Source: Mucor racemosus | Lineage: Eukaryota > Mucoromycota > Mucoromycetes > Mucorales > Mucoraceae | Direction of reading: 5' to 3' | Length of the DNA: 64,000 nucleotides | Assembly: GCA_027405735.1 (NCBI GenBank) | Contig: JAPEHQ010000011.1 | Coordinates: forward strand, 1,426,001-1,490,000 | Shown here: in pieces, positions 9,366 through 21,329 of the stretch | Numbering within the stretch: the first letter of the stretch is position 1 | Layout: each line of letters begins with the position of its first letter | Program-made: the position numbers and the translations under genes | Notes under the pieces: generated by a model | The model's input: only the letters and a program-made list of their open reading frames with translations | What the model was told of the DNA's origin: nothing | The model's database searches: none

Positions 9366-10699
9366 GATTCAATTTTGTGAAATATACAAGGAATAATAAA
9401 AAAAAACAGAATTACAAATATGCATAGCGTATTTATATGTCTAAATCATTTTATGCACTCAAGACCCCTTTAATTATTTAGCTACTGCTTTGATGCATAT
9501 ATTAATACGCTTGAATTGAGTTGGGAAACTTATAAAATTCCGTTCTCGGGCGAACCTTACTTTTTTCATGAATTTCCCGTTGTTCCCATATCAAAGAAAT
9601 ATAATTCTGTCGTCTGAAATGTATATCATGTTTTATTATGAGGCTGAGCAATATTCATGAAAGGTTTCATAAATATGCGCAAAAATGATACGTTATTTTC
9701 TATTTAATGTAATCGACATGAAATCTATAGAGTCCAAAAGTGTCTCAAACAAAAGAACCCCAATATTGAGTTGCACAAATCTGGAATCCATCTGTCCAGT
9801 GTTTGTTTCAATGAAAAGGCTCTTATGTTAGAAATTGCTTTGTGATACCACATCATTTTTTGATTTGAGTACTAAAGCCGGCATTATTTCCTTTTAAAGG
9901 ATTTATTTTCCCCACAGTAATGGAGCCTCGGTTAGGAACGAGATGAAGTATTGAACATTTTCACAAGGTACAATCATTTTAAGCCAATAGAAATACATTA
10001 GATCTAAATTACTAAAAGCACATATTATCTATCGTTTTCGTTCGAGTCTTACAATGGATTAAAGTTCATACAAATAGATGACACAGGAGTTTACCATTTG
10101 ACACAGGGTGGGGTATATGTATTATTAATTTATGATGCGTGTGAATCTGTTTACCATTATGCGATTTTATTATAGATTCTTTTATGACTCTTGGGACAAT
10201 TATCAAATTGTATTGGAGAATACATTATGCAGTATTTTCGTGGTGAGAATTGTTTAATGTAGATATACCACGTTCGCAGCTTACAATGATCATCCTGTGA
10301 ATAACACGATGTTCTTGGAACAAATTTAATTGCATGTATATACGTATAGTGCATACAAACAATGTACACGCTATCTCCAAATGTATACTGCTAGAATTCT
10401 GTACTTGACAAACTTGCATATATTACCTTATATCATTCATAAACAATAAAAGACGCTATTATATGTATGTAGCGGATCAATTTGTTTTCTGGAAAGCTAA
10501 AGATAGAAACCTTTTCTTAAAAATTTATAAAGTTTCAAAAATTAAGATTTCCCTTTAAACTGACGAAAAAAAGGTGGTACGGGATGCATATGATCACTGG
10601 ATTAAGAGAATTACTCCGTATTGTTGTAATTTCTCCGAATTTGTATGTTATATATATATATATATAGTATATACATATATATGTATATAAATATCCCAA
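9366..10699. other. Gene-free AT-rich spacer
   Basis: Upstream region of the minus-strand MFS permease. No ORF here shows a recognisable product. An (AT)n microsatellite occupies about 10649-10690. Nothing else is supported. Confidence 0.6.
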
Positions 10700-12012
10700 C
10701 CTTGAAACATTTGCAAGAATTTATTGGCTATCCTGGGCAACAAAATTTAATCTAATACTGTATATACTTACATTTAGTGTATAATCTTGTGCAGCACCTC
10801 CAATATATTGAATCAAATCTCTACTCACCAATGTCTAATATTGTAAATATATAATCGAAATAATGCCGCTTAAAAGGTAATTATTCACTGGAGATACCGC
10901 AATATTTGGTTCTTGACGGTCTGAAAGTTACACACACTTACAGATCTTCTATACACGCTTTCGAGCTTCAAAGCTAAAATATAGCCAAATCTTAGATGTT
11001 ATAAAGCGTTTTTCGTTAATTGAACTGATTTTAATTTGCAATGTGGTCCTAAATAAATTCTTTACGACAATAGTTGTCAATGAATCTTTTCGTCGGCGTT
11101 TAACCATGCTATGAGGAAACCTGCTGGTGTAGGTCTTCATATTGTTTCTGACAGTTTGAATATTTCAAATTCTAAATAAGAAAATGCCAACTTGCATTCA
11201 ACTGTTTCTTTGACTTGTCATTACATTTTGAAAATAGAAACTGAATCAAAAATACATATTATCCAAAGAGAAGGAGCTGAAAGGATTTGTAGCTCTTAAT
11301 TCGGAAGAATCCTTATTTCATCAAAATTTCGAATGAATAAATGTACTACATAGCTTCCTCGTAATTCCTGGAGAAGAAAGACGTTTAGAGCCATATTTCG
11401 ACCTAAAATATACAGGCGACATCAAGCATTTTTTGTCCAAACGCTGTAATAAAACATGTTGGGATTTTTTCTATAAAGCTACCAGTTATTCGGATTCATG
11501 TACTTTGAATAGTATTGTTCTCTATAGTTTACCCCGGTCAGCCATTCCAAATACGCGTCGAAGAGGGTCTATTTATGCTTTCAGAATATCCACCTCTATT
11601 ATTTATCATGAAATGTTACTGGAAATTTCGCTAAGATTGTCTAAAATACATAAACTTATATTTCATACATGTTGTATCCTAATAGATAGCACTCAAATTA
11701 TGAAAACCTTTTTGCCGTCGACAATTTTGCGAAACTTAGTTTTGCATGTTGCTCCTCTGTTGAGAGAGACAGAATAAGAAATCAAGGTAACTTGATTGAA
11801 ATGAGTACATTGGAAAACCTTGATTTGCTAGCAGCCATCTCCTCAACTGGGCCTTATATTCTTAAAATTGAAACAGAAGTGAAAACATGCATCTATAAAA
11901 GACAAGGAAACGATAACAAAAAAAAAATGGATCTAAAGCCTGAAGATATAACATGTGGGTCTAAAGATAATTTTTTGGTTTGGATCAAATGTAAAAACTT
12001 GGAAAGTTCTTA
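10700..12012 (+). pseudogene. F-box/LRR-like family relic, copy A
   Basis: Conceptual translation in broken frames gives LRR-like phrases (SLIELILICNVVLNKFF near 11010-11060, KLIFHTCCILIDS near 11650-11690, FLPSTIL near 11710). A clean tail runs from TLENLDLLAAISSTG (11801) to SKDNFLVWIK and a stop at 12012. The tail and FLPST block align with copies B and C downstream. Frame changes and stops separate the blocks, so it cannot be translated as one protein. Such leucine-rich F-box-like families are common and fast-evolving in Mucorales (family knowledge). The left limit is approximate because similarity fades. Confidence 0.55.
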
Positions 12013-12344
12013 ATCGAAAGCAAAGACCCTTGAAATCAAGGGAGACTGGTCCACGGATCATACGAGAAATTTATATAAAGAAAAACTTGGAAAAATTACG
12101 TATATATATATAATAAGCATAAATATTATATATATTTTGCGCTACTGTGTATTATAAATTTAAATACTCGCAAGGAGAAAATTATAAATGTTCAGTATTT
12201 CTTTTTTTATGCAGAATACAAGATAAATCGACGAAATACAAACATAACATTGTATATCCTATGTTTTCGATATGTGATATCTTGAGAAAACTTGATTTTC
12301 TAATCTTCAAACCCCCTTTTCTATATTTGAAGTAATCTCATATT

Positions 12345-13540
12345 GTTCTTTAATATACACCTTGGGCACCGGAAGATAAATGTAAATTAATTACATTATT
12401 CTACCTGTTTCCAAATTTACATTATATCACATAAAAGACTTGAAAAACGCGTAAAATACGCATTTTTTTCTTAAAAACTGGATCCAACTTTATATTTCTA
12501 CTTATTTTTTTTTCACTAAATAATACCAAGAAAAAATTATATGCCAATGTACCTGAGATGTTCAACTTTAATCCAAAAATGAGTATCAGGAAATATCCTA
12601 TTTTTTGCAGTTGGTATAAATTTTTCAGTGCTAATGTTTCAGATTCTTACACGTATTTCACTACTAATAATTGAAAACTTTGAGCCTCCATATCTCTACA
12701 AAAAATTAAGCTATACTAATACTTTTTAATAATAAAACTTACTTTTTTTGAAGTACTCTATAACATACTTTAATATAAAAAAATTCTGAGCACTTTTATT
12801 TTTTTTTTCATTTTTTTGACATTTTTGTAGTAGATTTCAAAATATTTATTATATTGAGCAGCATTCTTTTTTGCATTCATGCCATCAAGCTCGTTGAGCT
12901 CTCTTGGACCCAATTTAGGTTTTTTCAAAATATTAATTTTTCGTAGAGATATCCTCGAAAATGTGAATCAATAAATACCTTTGTTTCTAGCTTCAATTTT
13001 TCCTTTATATACCCTCATCCAAAATTCTGAATATGAAAAAATCTCAACAAAAATCTCATTTTCTCTATGCAAAATGCAGATAGAAGGTTCATCAATAACT
13101 CAATCGACAGATAATAATTTTTTACATTATATCCATTATTTATATTTGAAATGTATTTATAAAAAGTGATGCATATCTTCAAAAAACCTCCAAAATTTCA
13201 ATCGTATTTTACGCAAAATTTAACGTGAAACATTTGTTTGATTTTTATTTAGATAGATGCAGAATCCAAAACTGTACAAAAACTATTTAATACACTAGGT
13301 GGACTTACTTTGCAGTTCATGAGCCATTAAACGAGTTTGTTTTTTTTTTACCATTTTCGTTCATTTTTCAATCATTTTGACCATTAACCGATTTTTGAAC
13401 TCAGTCAGCAAACTGTAAACTCTATAGTGAACTACTATTTTGATTATCTCGATGAAAAATCAATATTTCTCGCTGAAATAAAAAAGGTGGCGTAGCTTTT
13501 AACTAGAATTACCCTATGTACGCAAAATAAGACAGTATAT
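12345..13540 (-). repeat. Interspersed repeat R, copy R1 (about 1.2 kb)
   Basis: Same family as R2-R5, in the orientation of R5. Shared landmarks in order include AAAACGCGTAAAATACGC, CTGAGATGTTCAACTTTAATCC, TTGCAGTTGGTATAA, CTCATCCAAAATTCTGAAT and ACTTTGCAGTTCATGAGC. Ends are estimated from where alignment with R2 and R3 stops. It lies between F-box relics A and B. Confidence 0.8.
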
Positions 13541-14199
13541 TTAAGCAAATTTTGTTGAATTCACTTGAAAAGCGGTAGAAAATAATCTGATTGTAAGACA
13601 TCATATATGTATATTATGCTCATTTAATTTGGGTGAAATTTAATCAATGGATTACCAACGAAACACACCTTTCGTACATGAGATAATAGTAATTGCTATA
13701 TATATATATACAAAAACGCATGCATTACTATGTAAAATCCAGATACTGCTATACCAATCAAGTATAACGTCTACTCCAGCTTCAGTCCAAAAAATTGGCA
13801 TTTGTCAAGAACAATTGATTGTGCAATCTAAAACTTATGTAATTTTCAAAGGTTTTGAATAGTAAAACAGCAACCAAAAGTCTCTCAGATAATAAGAGCT
13901 TATGGTTAAATATTTTTAGCTTGTTTTCCCATTCCAAACTTATGATTTCGCCAACAAATGGCTGTTAAATACCAAAGATTCATGCTACAAAGGTTCCAGT
14001 CACTCAAATCACATTATCTGAGGGGTCAAGGATGAAATACTCGTTTTACTGATATAAATATCTGGAACATCTGTTTTTCTGTATTTTCTGCTGTGAATTC
14101 CTGACAGGACACAAAATTTTGGATTAGAAAATAAAATGTTCAAAATTTAGCCCATACATCCAGTACCTGCTACATTAGGTGCATCAAGTTTTAGGTATT
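13541..14199. other. AT-rich spacer
   Basis: No gene seen. A short (TA)n run lies near 13698-13711. The 71-codon open frame starting at 13647 has no recognisable features. Confidence 0.5.
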
Positions 14200-14470
14200 C
14201 CACATAAGAGAAATCAATAGTCTATTAGAATTTAAAGCTGTATAAAAAACATTTAATACGCCAACCCAATTTACTTTGCAGCTCATGATATATTAAGCAA
14301 ATTTGTTTTTTGAACTATTTTTGGGTCAGTCTGGCAAATCAATTCTCGAACTCGGTTAGTATTGTCCGTAAGCTGTAAAGCAAATTATTATTTGGATCTT
14401 CTAGTTGAAAAAAGCGAAATACATCCTTCGTTTTTGATCGAATTGTGCTATGCGGCGAATAGAACCTACT
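14200..14470 (-). repeat. Fragment of repeat R (R1b)
   Basis: Matches only the end of R1: a GCTGTATAAAAA...TTAATACGCC block, then ACTTTGCAGCTCATGA, GAACTCGGTTAGTATTG and GTAAGCTGTAAAGCAAATTATTATTT. Divergence is higher than between the full copies, so this is probably an old fragment. Confidence 0.6.
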
Positions 14471-14499
14471 GAAAGAAGATTTTCATGAAAACTCAAATA

Positions 14500-14889
14500 T
14501 CTCACTGGTTTTCCAGTATACTATCCTTGCTGAACAAGTCGTATAGCATATATTGCCAACTCTAGACAAATTTCTAGTTGATACATGTTGTATTTCAATG
14601 GATGAACCTTATAATTTGCATCAACAAAGATAAATAGTCTAGAATTGATGTTCGCTCCCATCATTAAAGCTGCCCAATTGTATAATTGTCCAGAAACAAC
14701 CCTACAAAATTTACTAGAAAGCAAAATTTTCTATTAGCTGTTTCTCCAATAGATCGACAGATTTTGAAAATAGATATGGAACGAAAACTACACGTTGTGC
14801 AGAGCGAAGAAAACCAGGCTGTTTCATGCAAACGAAATATCAGGGCACATGGAACCAAGGATAATTTTCTAATTTGGATTAAATACTGA
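14500..14889 (+). pseudogene. F-box/LRR-like family relic, copy B (3' part only)
   Basis: One frame gives LPTLDKFLVDTCCISMDEPYNLH near 14550-14615, which aligns with LPTLNELVLSTNCYLMDNPTTLK in copy C. Another frame gives a tail with ILKIDMERK and GTKDNFLIWIKY ending at a stop at 14889, which aligns with the tails of A and C. The blocks are in different frames and the N-terminal F-box is missing. It is clearly a remnant. Confidence 0.6.
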
Positions 14890-15409
14890 AAATTAAAAAG
14901 AATATATGGTAATTGGGCCGGCAGAATGCATCAAGCCCCATAAATTTGAATTATTTGATGGAATATAGTTTACGAATAAGTATTGCTCGTTGTTGTAAGG
15001 AAAATTTACCTTTAGATATCTTTTTATTAAATGATTTTAGCCTTTTGTTTTAAATAGTTTAAGCATGCCTTTTAAAGTAGCTACCACGATAGAAAGCAAT
15101 CCAATTTAACAAACTTTATTCTGTAATAATGGTATCCATTTAAAATGCGTCAGTTTGGGCACTGGATGCAATTTATAACAGGAAAAAAAACATCGAAGAA
15201 CAATATAAATATTAATGCATACTTTATAAACTTTTAACCATTGATTGCTTGCTCTTGACTCATATAAAGTTTCTTAAAAGAAAGGTATTACACAAAAATG
15301 TGGTCATTTATAGGTGGTGCATGTGTTTTCGTAGTCCTAAAAGAGCAGCTAGTTGTATTGTATCGTGCATTGCTTTTACATGTCTTTCAAATATAAATCA
15401 TTCAAGCAA

Positions 15410-16950
15410 TGGAGCATAAATCTTGAGACAAGCTACCTATCGAAATTTTACTTTATGTTTTTCATTATTTAAAGTGTTCTACGAATACATTCACTGATAT
15501 AGAATTGCCAGTTTCAAATATTGGCACAAAAATTACTGATATAATCATTTGCCAACTTGTTTGTAAAGGATGATCTAGAGCAGCACAAAAGTTGATTTAT
15601 CGAGATGTCAAATTGGGAGGGAATATTTCGAGTTTTGTTCGCACTATTACAGTAGATGCGCCTCAACTCGCGAGTTTGGTGGAAGTAATAGCATTTTCAT
15701 AGACTATCATGGGAATCAGTGATTACTCAAATCTTATAGAATCAATATTAAACAATTGTCCTCAAATCGAGAAGTTATTAGTGAACAGAAAAGATATGGA
15801 ACAATTAATATAGCCTTGGATTTTAATGGAAGATATAAAACTTGAAAACCTAAAAACGATCAGTACTGAAACATGCGGCTCTGTTCATCAGTTAAAATCT
15901 TTGATATTGTTATGAAATACGAAGCATTTGGGCTCCAAGTTGCAGTGGAAAAATGTATGGAGCTATCGATAAAGATGGGTTGTGATACAAGATATGTTCA
16001 TATACCACTTATGAGTAGTTCAGTAGCACCTGGCTGGCGTAACCATATCTACCGACAACCACGAATTATTCAAATAAACAAATTTGGCCGTAAGTCATGG
16101 TTTGTTGATTTCTGCCGACGCAGCAGCCCTTGGAGACACATTTTCAGAGAATATTGCTAGTTGGACACAATTATTCTGTCCCAGTACGATAGTCTTTAAC
16201 CATGCTAACTTAGCATTGAAATACCACAAAATGTTTACCATATACCCTGAAGGACACTCACGTTTAAAACCATATTTCGATTTCAATTCCAAAAGCGATA
16301 TCAGACAGTTTTTTTTACAAAGCAATGTAATTCCAAGAACCGGGAAATCTTCAATAGTATTATTTCTTTAACAAACATTGACAGATCAGAGATGGATAGC
16401 ATGGTGTTACCCAATAAGCTCCCTTTGCTATCAAATTATGATTCAAGCGGCATTCGCCATTTGGTATTACATTCTTCCATTCTGCATGAAGTGGTATTTC
16501 CAAAAAATATCTATGAAATTACCAACATTAAATGAACTAGTCTTGAGTACCAACTGTTATTTGATGGATAACCCGACGACTTTAAAGATATTTTTTCCGT
16601 CAACACAGTTGGACCCACATGCGATAATACTACTAATGACTCAATGGATTATCACAACCGTGCCACGAACGTAAAATACACATTGGAAAACTTGAATTTA
16701 TTAGCAGCCATATCTTCAACTGGATATTACCTCTTGAAAATTGAAACAGAAGCAAAGACATGTATTTCAAAAAAGACAAGGAAACAAAATCATTGAGAAA
16801 CTTGATTCAAATACTGAAGATGTAACTGCTGGGACAAATGAAGATTTTCTAATTTGGATCAAATTTAAAGAATTGAAAAAAATCGCAACCCATGTTGATA
16901 GTGGACAGCTTCAAATTAATCAGCCAAAGAATTATGAATTACTTGAATAA
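15410..16950 (+). pseudogene. F-box/LRR-like family relic, copy C (nearly full length, disabled)
   Basis: The start decodes to an F-box-like block: LPIEILLYVF-type text around 15437-15470, then ICQLVCKG, a TGA stop at 15571-15573 where a Trp is expected, then SRAAQKLIYRDVKLGG. Later blocks read SSFVRTITVDAPQLASLVEV, SNLIESILNNCPQIEKLLV, HGLLISADAAALGDTFSENIASW, LPTLNELVLSTNCYL, FFPSTQL and a tail TLENLNLLAAISSTG...TNEDFLIWIKFKELKK ending at 16950. Several stops and frame changes interrupt it. F-box proteins are substrate adaptors of SCF ubiquitin ligases; this copy cannot encode one. It gives the best view of the ancestral gene layout in this cluster. Confidence 0.65.
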
Positions 16951-17553
16951 ATATATGTTGCGCATTCATCTTTCATCAACCTACTGATATACTATTATGT
17001 ATAATACTAGTAGCTATACATGCAGATATTTCATTTCAAATGTATTCATTGATCAAATAGTCATGTATGTCAATGATTTAGGGCGAAATGTCATTGTTAA
17101 AATAGTCTACATGCACGAATAAAAGTTTTTAACTTCTACTTTTTGGGCCTAGTTGAATTACGCATCGAAAGCTGAGTAATTTAATTTACAAGAGCACCAA
17201 CATTACTGCTATTGTGTAAAAATGATAATACATTACAGTATCTTTAGGCAATGGAATTGATTCAACTTGCATATCCATTGCAAAGCACAAATATCAATCA
17301 TTGTTTATGTTCCTTGAGATGTTGATTGCACATCTTGGTTTTATTTGTTGCAATATTTATCCAATCATATGTTTAGTAAAGATCCACACTCGCTAGCTTT
17401 GTACAGTGCGGGGTCTTCTCGGAACAATCACATTGTTGATTCTTTTTGCTACTGGGTTGTTTATAAAAAACCAATACCTTTTTATTGTAGTTTGAATCTT
17501 TCTTTCATTCTAGTTTAATAAATAAAATCTCCAAAAAGAGACCCTACATTACT
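16951..17553. promoter_or_regulatory. Upstream region of acireductone dioxygenase
   Basis: No gene seen. The last 100 bases before the ATG contain TCTTTCTTTCATTC-type pyrimidine stretches typical of fungal start regions. Confidence 0.4.
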
Positions 17554-18318
17554 ATGAGAGCTTATATTTACGATACTCAAGATCCTGCTGATCAACGTGC
17601 CCCTCATGATTTGGGTATTGAAAAGTCGGAAGCAGATTTGAAAAAAGTGGGTGTTTTATACTGGCGTATTGATGGAGATGATGCCCTCGATAAAATCGAT
17701 GAGATTGCCAAGGATAGAAGCTATAAAAACAGAGATACTGTAAATATACATAATGAAAAAAAGTAATTTGAAACATTACTCAAATCGTTACTAGATCGTC
17801 GTATCCCCTGATGCTATGGGCCCTATTTATGAAGAAAAGGTGAAATCTTTCTTTGCCGAGTGAGTTTATTTTGTGCCTGATCGTGTAGAGATGTATTTCT
17901 GACATTTATACGTGTAGACATCTTCATGAAGATGAAGAAATTCGTTTCATTTTGGATGGTTCTGGTTATTTTGACGTTCGCGATCAAGGGGATGTCTGGA
18001 TTCGTATCTACATGGACAAAGGAGATATGATCATTTTGGTTAGTTGTTTATATGCTTCCTTTTTTGACATTTTGCTTATATCTTCATAATAGCCTCCTGG
18101 TATCTATCATAGATTTACCACTGACGAAAACAATTATATCAAAGCCATGAGATTATTCAAGGAAGAACCTAAATGGACCCCACTCAATCGTATGTTTCCA
18201 TAGTAATTTGTGATGTATTTCCCAACTATTAACATTTTTAAATTTAATAGGCCCTGTTGATAATGGCAACAAATACCGAGAAGAATATGTCAATTCTTAC
18301 AATTTAACTAGTGCATAA
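17554..18318 (+). CDS. ADI1: Acireductone dioxygenase (methionine salvage)
   Basis: Exons 17554-17739, 17795-17859, 17918-18038, 18093-18189 and 18251-18318 give 178 residues, the normal family length. The enzyme is a small cupin that oxidises acireductone to the keto-acid precursor of methionine (Fe form) or to an off-pathway product (Ni form). The metal ligands are visible as HLHEDEE (His85, His87, Glu91) and GIYHRF (His130), with the spacing known for this family. The start MRAYIYD and the PHDLG and LYWRI phrases are also typical. All splice sites are GT/AG. It lies tail to tail with calmodulin, with 105 bp between stop codons. It probably acts in the cytosol. No lesions. Confidence 0.95.
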
Positions 18319-18403
18319 ATGATTTCTTTATTTATTTTATATAAAAAAAAAAAGAGCAAAAAAATTATATTTTTTATTTAGACATCTATTGTGTAGGCGG
18401 TTA

Positions 18404-18425
18404 AATAAAATGTTATATGTTTATT
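18404..18425. terminator. Overlapping polyadenylation signals of two convergent genes
   Basis: AATAAA on the plus strand (18404-18409) serves the dioxygenase gene and lies only about 15 bp from the calmodulin stop. On the minus strand AATAAA (18425-18420) overlaps the calmodulin stop region. Cleavage downstream of either signal would make the two mRNAs overlap antisense. Confidence 0.5.
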
Positions 18426-19143
18426 ATTTATCATTACATACCATCATCTTGACAAATTCTTGATAGTTGATTTGACCATCACCATCAACATCAGCTTCAC
18501 GAATCATTTCATCAACTTCTTCTTCACTCATCTTCTCACCAAGAGAAGTCATTACATGACGTAACTCTGCAGCAGAGATATATCCATTACCATCCTTATC
18601 AAAGACTTTGAAGGCTTCTTCGATCTCTTCTTGAGAGTCAGTATCCTTCATTTTTCTGGGATTTTACACAAATTTAGTTAATACAAACTCAACTCTCTTT
18701 TTTATCTCTAGTATTTTACCTAGCCAACATGGATAAAAATTCAGGGAAATCAATATGACCGTTACCGTCACTATCAACTTCATTGATCTATACGTAAATG
18801 TATAAAATGAATGAGTGGGATTCGTACATTTCAAAAGGAACCAAAAAACTATCTTGTTACCATGTCTTGAAGTTCAGCCTCGGTGGGGTTCAAATTTAAG
18901 GAACGCATAACAGTACCAAGTTCCTTTGTAGTGATTGAACCATCACCATCCTTATCGAAAAGACTTTATATAATGAATACCTCAGTTTTACGTGATATTT
19001 CTAATATATATAAAAAAAAAAAGGCTTACTTGAATGCTTCGCGGAATTCAGTAATTTGTTCTTCAGTAAGTTGATCAGCCTACGCATTTATAATACATTT
19101 AGAACCAAGATCAAATGTTGAAATAGAATATATTACTTACCAT
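18424..19143 (-). CDS. CMD1: Calmodulin
   Basis: Exons 19143-19141, 19079-19030, 18963-18861, 18787-18720 and 18655-18424 give 151 residues. The first coding exon is only the ATG, which is followed directly by GTAAGT. Four EF-hand loops are complete: [36 protein letters not shown] and [12 protein letters not shown]. Calmodulin is the main Ca2+ sensor and activates kinases, calcineurin and other targets. The C-terminus ends MMVCNDK, longer and different from the usual MM(T/L)SK, a minor oddity. The start [10 protein letters not shown] is canonical, so the tiny first exon is well supported. Introns are short except where A-rich near 19010. Confidence 0.96.
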
Positions 19144-21329
19144 GATTTAAAATGATTTTAAAAAAAGAAAAAAGAGAAGAAATGGAGAAGAAAAAAAAAT
19201 TTAGTATTTGTGCAAGGCACTGTACTCTTTCTTTTTTTTTTTTTTTTTTTTTTGTTGTCATGATTCGCGTGACTAAACGTAGTACAAAACTGATGAATAA
19301 GGTACCTTTTGTAAAGTATACATTAAAAGAAAGATTTTGTCCCTGAATCATCTTTTGTAGGTACTGGCTGAAGACAGGAGTCTCAATCCCCATTTTTTTC
19401 TTTTTTTTTTTTTTTTTTCGGTTTCATCAATATTACTTTGTCTTCGATGACCATAATGTTATTAAAAAATCTCCTTTAACAATCCTGTTATAAAGATACT
19501 TGCTGTATCAGTATTACTGCAGCTTAACAAAGTAGCATACAGGTTGGAAAGCTGTTTGAAATTAAAGGATCGAACCAAGCCATGCACGTCGTGATTAATA
19601 CCGATTATGCCAAAAAAAAGTCGCTTCTAATAATTATCATTTTTGAATTATATATATTGCAGCTCTACAAAACCCATTCAACATGCTTAAATGTAACTAT
19701 TACACATTAATTTTATACTAGCTTGCTTGGAAGGTTCTAAAAGTATCATCTATAATTTTCTGATGCACCGGTCAAACGGTGATTTGAAAGAGCGATACCT
19801 GTACGACTCCTCGTTCCGCGTTCTCATGAATAGAACAGTTTCCGTCAAATTCAATCGATAAGAGTTTATCGGTAAAACAGGCATGGAAAAAGCTATGAAC
19901 AAATCTATCAAAGTGCCTTATTTTATTTTAAAAAACTTTAGATGTTGGTATCTTTTCCATTACAGTTTTATTCCATGACATCAAAAATTATACAAAACCC
20001 AGTTGATTCACTTTGCAGATGTTTATAGATAACGTGCAAGCAATGAATAAAATTTGGACGTGTTGAAGTAAAAAAAAAAAGATATGTAAAACCAATAGAC
20101 TCAAGAAAGCCGCTCAAGAGCAATTTGTGGATAAAAGTATTCTAATTTTCAAATCGAACACAAAATATTTCGCCCTGGAATTTGACACATCAAATGTGTA
20201 AGCATGTGTATATACCTGAACCAAAATATATACACAAGGTACATTCCCATTAGTTATATTAAGCTATATTAAAAATTGTTAAATGAAAATAATTCTTATA
20301 AATATTGAAGCTGGAAGCTTGATTTGTTTAGATTTTTAGGTAAAACTAAGTCGATTTATCCTCGTTGCTTACAGTATTTTCCATAAATAATCGCAAAACA
20401 AAAATAAGGAAACTTCACCCTCAAATGTCTCAATCAAAATTTATTATATTTGTTTTCATTTAGCACATATTGTGTGCTAGATCTATTTCTTTGAAAATTT
20501 GGTATACATTTTTTTGACGCTGGAAAGTCGATGGTTTGATGTAAAATCCCAACAAAAACTGACCTACAGCGCTACTTTTTTTTTTTTAAAAAAAAAAGCT
20601 CCCCTATTCAACTTTCAGTGATGTACTAGAGAAATCAGAAGAGGTGCGTAAAAAACTGATTGCATTATTTGCCGTCATTTTAGCCGACAAAAAAATCTAA
20701 AAAATTGAAAAATTGCAAATTTCTATTGATATTCATCAATTGTAGATATTTTTTGGACCATAATACATTTTATTAAAAATGCAAATCGTATAATAACTTC
20801 CTATTAGTGTTAGAGGCTTTTTCAAAGTTTTTGATACTCTTGTTATTTAGAAGTGCAAAAATTGCGAAATGATAGATAGCTTTATACCAATCAGATAAGC
20901 AGCATTAAATTTTTATTATAACAAAACTGCTGGTTTCCCAATTTGAACCAGTTGTTCTGCTTCTATTTGCACTACCTGGCTTGTGTCTAGCTGCATTTTT
21001 GATAGAATACATTGTGTTCAAAGGCGTCTCGAGGTTGTTTGAGTTATCCAGTTCCGTGATTAATTGTGTTTGTAATAAATCAATTATTATTATAATAATT
21101 CATAGCAGTAATGCTCATCTCAAATGTTCCTATAAAATTCCTTGTAGAATTATCTGTCTTTCACTTTACATTCTTATTTATTTTCTTTATAAATATTTAA
21201 TTCACAAATAAAGACATTTATCTTCTTTCAACCAATGTTCACCGATTTTTAATGTTAAAAATTGTATCATTAGCATATCCTTTTGATAATAATATTTGAC
21301 CAAGACAACAGATGATTACACTCTTATAA
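19144..21329. other. Gene-free AT-rich region upstream of calmodulin
   Basis: Two long T tracts (about 19232-19253 and 19393-19418) lie in the calmodulin 5' region. A mirror T12A10 tract sits at 20576-20597. A short block at 19960-20060 (TTATACAAAACCCAG...ACTTTGCAGATG) resembles repeat R and may be a scrap of it. A less AT-rich patch at 19760-19860 translates as HRSNGDLKERYLYDSSF without stops but matches nothing I know. No gene is supported. Confidence 0.5.

Noticed and set aside
19133..19393. Open frames on both strands through T/A tracts near calmodulin
   Set aside because: They arise from homopolymer runs that encode poly-Phe or poly-Lys and lie in the calmodulin promoter.
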